Positions 6,634-7,994 of a stretch of DNA of 7,994 bases are shown here, piece after piece. The notes under the pieces were generated by a model that was given only the letters and a program-made list of their open reading frames with translations, was not told where the DNA came from and searched no databases. The stretch comes from Clostridia bacterium (GTDB lineage Bacteria; Bacillota; Clostridia; Oscillospirales; Butyricicoccaceae), in NCBI GenBank assembly GCA_017407765.1, contig JAFQVZ010000320.1, forward strand, positions 1-7,994, read 5' to 3'. The translations under genes were made by a program, and so were the position numbers. Each line of letters opens with the position of its first letter. Within the stretch, counting starts at the first letter, position 1.

Positions 6634-7407
6634 ATGAACTGTTTCTGTTCTTTTACAAGCGGTTCCAAGGGCAACAGCGCCATATATATCAAGGATAACA
6701 CCCGTATCCTTATCGATGCAGGAACAAACACCAAGTATATAACCTCCTGTCTTAAGGAGCTGGGGCTGACGGCCAAAGATCTGACGCATATCGTTCTTAC
6801 CCATGCCCACCGCGACCATATCTCGGCGCTTCCGGTGCTGCTCAAGCACACCGATGCCCGCCTTGTGTGCAGCGAGGGTACATATCAGCAGCTTCCCGTA
6901 AGGGTGGACGAGCCAATCCTCTTTTGGGAGGGTGAGAGCCTGACCCTCGGTGATGTGGAGGTTAAAACTGCGCCTACACCGCACGACTGTTTCGGCAGCT
7001 GCTGCTACAGCTTCGGTGAAGGCGAGGGCAGCCTTGCCTATTGCACCGATCTTGGAAAGGTCACTCCCGAAATATTCGAGCTTATGCGCAGGTGCCGCAA
7101 TCTGTTCATCGAGTCGAACCACGATGTGGAAATGCTCAGAAACGGCCCCTATCCCTATTATCTCAAACAGAGGGTGCTGTCGAACAGCGGACATCTTTCC
7201 AACAAAGACTGCGCCAACATCGTTTCGCGCCTTGCCATAGAGGGTGTCGAGAAGGTCATGCTGGGTCATCTCAGCGAGACCAATAACCTGCCCCGTCTGG
7301 CGATAGGCGAGAGCTATCAGGCTCTTGGGCGCATGGGGGCAGACAGCGATGTTCTGCTGGGTGCGGCGGCCGCAAGACAGATGCAGGCGCCTATGGAACT
7401 GAGGTGA
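6634..7407 (+). CDS. walJ: WalJ (YycJ/VicX) metallo-beta-lactamase-fold hydrolase
   Basis: This 257-residue protein has the YycJ-type start (FTSGSKGNSAIYI, 7-19), where a GSSGNS-like segment is typical. It carries the metal-binding motif H57-A-H-R-D-H62, with further likely ligands H117, D139 in AYCTDLG, H163 in ESNHD, H187 in SGHLSN and H212 in GHLSETNN. SGHLSN and GHLSETNN are hallmarks of the YycJ group. The family is related to nucleases of the beta-CASP/RNase J kind but lacks their extra domains. It has been linked to coordinating wall synthesis, division and DNA replication; the true substrate is unsettled. The ATG follows the murA stop with no gap. A weak GGTGA lies 10 bases upstream inside murA, so translation is probably coupled. 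Confidence 0.93.
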   Translation: MNCFCSFTSGSKGNSAIYIKDNTRILIDAGTNTKYITSCLKELGLTAKDLTHIVLTHAHRDHISALPVLLKHTDARLVCSEGTYQQLPVRVDEPILFWEGESLTLGDVEVKTAPTPHDCFGSCCYSFGEGEGSLAYCTDLGKVTPEIFELMRRCRNLFIESNHDVEMLRNGPYPYYLKQRVLSNSGHLSNKDCANIVSRLAIEGVEKVMLGHLSETNNLPRLAIGESYQALGRMGADSDVLLGAAAARQMQAPMELR

Positions 7408-7411
7408 CAGT

Positions 7412-7870
7412 ATGCTTTCGGTAAAGATCATAACTGTGGGCAAGCTCAAGGAAAAGTTTTATCTTGAGGCCTGCAAGGAATATCTCAAAAGGCTCAAACC
7501 CATGGCCAATGTTGAGATACTCGAGCTTCAGGAAGAGGTAAACAAGCCCGACGGCCTCGAACGCGAGGCGGTTAAGGTGCTTGAGGCCATCCCTAAGCAG
7601 GCCTATGTCATTGCCATGTGCATTGAGGGCAAGCTTATCGACAGCGTTGCGCTGGCCGAGAAGTTTGCCGATATACAGACGAGGGGATATTCCAGCATAG
7701 TGCTGGTGATCGGCTCGTCCAACGGACTTGCTCCCGTTGTCAAGCAGAGGGCCGACTTCAAGCTTTCGATGTCGCCCATGACATTCCCTCATCACCTTGC
7801 GAGGGTAATGGTGCTTGAGCAGGTATATCGTGCACTTGCGATAAACGCAGGCAGTAAATATCATAAATAA
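7412..7870 (+). CDS. rlmH: 23S rRNA pseudouridine-1915 N3-methyltransferase RlmH
   Basis: RlmH is a small SPOUT-class methyltransferase. It acts as a dimer on assembled 70S ribosomes, using S-adenosylmethionine to methylate pseudouridine 1915 in helix 69. The protein has 152 residues, close to the usual 155-160. It starts with the family pattern IITVGKLKEKFY (6-17), has a glycine loop VIGSSNGL (99-106) for cofactor binding in the knot, MTFPHHLARV (123-132), EQVYRA (136-141) and the conserved C-terminal YHK. In relatives such as Staphylococcus the loop reads GGSNG; here the second glycine is S102. AGGTGA, which includes the walJ stop, lies four bases before the ATG. It is the last gene of the operon and is followed at once by a terminator. 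Confidence 0.96.
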   Translation: MLSVKIITVGKLKEKFYLEACKEYLKRLKPMANVEILELQEEVNKPDGLEREAVKVLEAIPKQAYVIAMCIEGKLIDSVALAEKFADIQTRGYSSIVLVIGSSNGLAPVVKQRADFKLSMSPMTFPHHLARVMVLEQVYRALAINAGSKYHK

Positions 7871-7872
7871 TA

Positions 7873-7905
7873 AAAAGCCACCCAAAAGGGTGGCTTTTCT
7901 GTTTT
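7873..7905. terminator. Bidirectional intrinsic terminator
   Basis: AAAAGCCACCC (7873-7883) and GGGTGGCTTTT (7888-7898) form a perfect 11-base-pair stem around an AAAA loop. On the plus strand it is followed by further T-rich sequence ending near 7905. On the minus strand the arm runs into TTTTTATTATTTA. It starts three bases after the rlmH stop and lies just beyond the stop of the convergent reading frame, so it can end transcription from both sides. Confidence 0.95.
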
Positions 7906-7911
7906 AATATT

Positions 7912-7994
7912 TCATATATTGAGTTTTTTCTTATATGAGTCGTAAAGTTTAAAACTCTCTACATCAGCATTTATATACCTTATAACTTCCGCAG
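7912..7994 (-). CDS. C-terminal end of a convergent gene (partial, unknown)
   Basis: On the minus strand, one frame is open from the window edge at 7992 to a TGA at 7914-7912, giving 26 residues with a protein-like ending (INADVESFKLYD, then YKKKLNI). The other two minus-strand frames hit stops within 5 and 10 codons. The stop lies just before the shared terminator, as expected for a convergent gene. The segment is AT-rich (about 27% G+C from 7901 to 7994) and uses codons such as ATA and TCA; TCA is absent from long stretches of the operon. No family can be recognised. The short length leaves a real chance that this is non-coding. Confidence 0.5.
   Translation of the reverse strand, partial: AEVIRYINADVESFKLYDSYKKKLNI

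Noticed and set aside
5347..7449. 700-codon open frame on the minus strand across murA and walJ
   Set aside because: It is codon-aligned antisense to two clearly real genes. It is open only because those genes avoid TTA, CTA and TCA codons, and its translation shows no family features.
1..7994. CRISPR array, tRNA, rRNA, insertion sequence or phage genes
   Set aside because: I saw no regularly spaced repeats, no tRNA-like cloverleaf, no transposase or integrase, and no rRNA-like sequence on either strand.

Overview
The window is a conserved chromosomal core region from a low-G+C-lineage Gram-positive bacterium. It is most likely a Clostridia member of the Oscillospiraceae/Ruminococcaceae type. 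The basis is the walR-walK-yycH-yycI-walJ cluster, which is restricted to the Firmicutes, together with rlmH, strong AGGAGG-type ribosome binding sites and a moderate G+C content in the genes. The genus cannot be fixed from this sequence alone.

Layout. Positions 1-24 look like the last codons of an upstream gene. A Nudix ADP-ribose pyrophosphatase (26-559) follows after one base. The WalRK cell-wall two-component module comes next: the response regulator walR (587-1264), a 148-base gap packed with four perfect hairpins, the histidine kinase walK (1413-3185), then the membrane-anchored regulators yycH (3178-4446) and yycI (4443-5204), each overlapping the gene before it. A 145-base gap holds a probable extended -10 promoter and a leader with two hairpins. 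After it come murA (5350-6633), walJ (6634-7407) and rlmH (7412-7870), spaced 0-4 bases apart. A perfect hairpin that can terminate transcription in both directions (7873-7905) closes the operon. An AT-rich convergent reading frame (7912-7994, minus strand) enters from the right edge.

How the genes work together. WalK senses the state of the envelope and phosphorylates WalR, which in known Firmicutes controls peptidoglycan hydrolases and remodelling. YycH and YycI modulate WalK at the membrane, and WalJ is the cluster's metallo-beta-lactamase-fold partner. MurA catalyses the first committed step of peptidoglycan precursor synthesis and lies between yycI and walJ. RlmH methylates 23S rRNA and the Nudix enzyme removes ADP-ribose; both look like housekeeping neighbours.

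I see no new defence, mobile or biosynthetic system. The most interesting signals are the hairpin cluster between walR and walK, the structured murA leader, a partly conserved zinc-site signature in the WalK PAS domain, and a one-residue insertion in the MurA catalytic loop.
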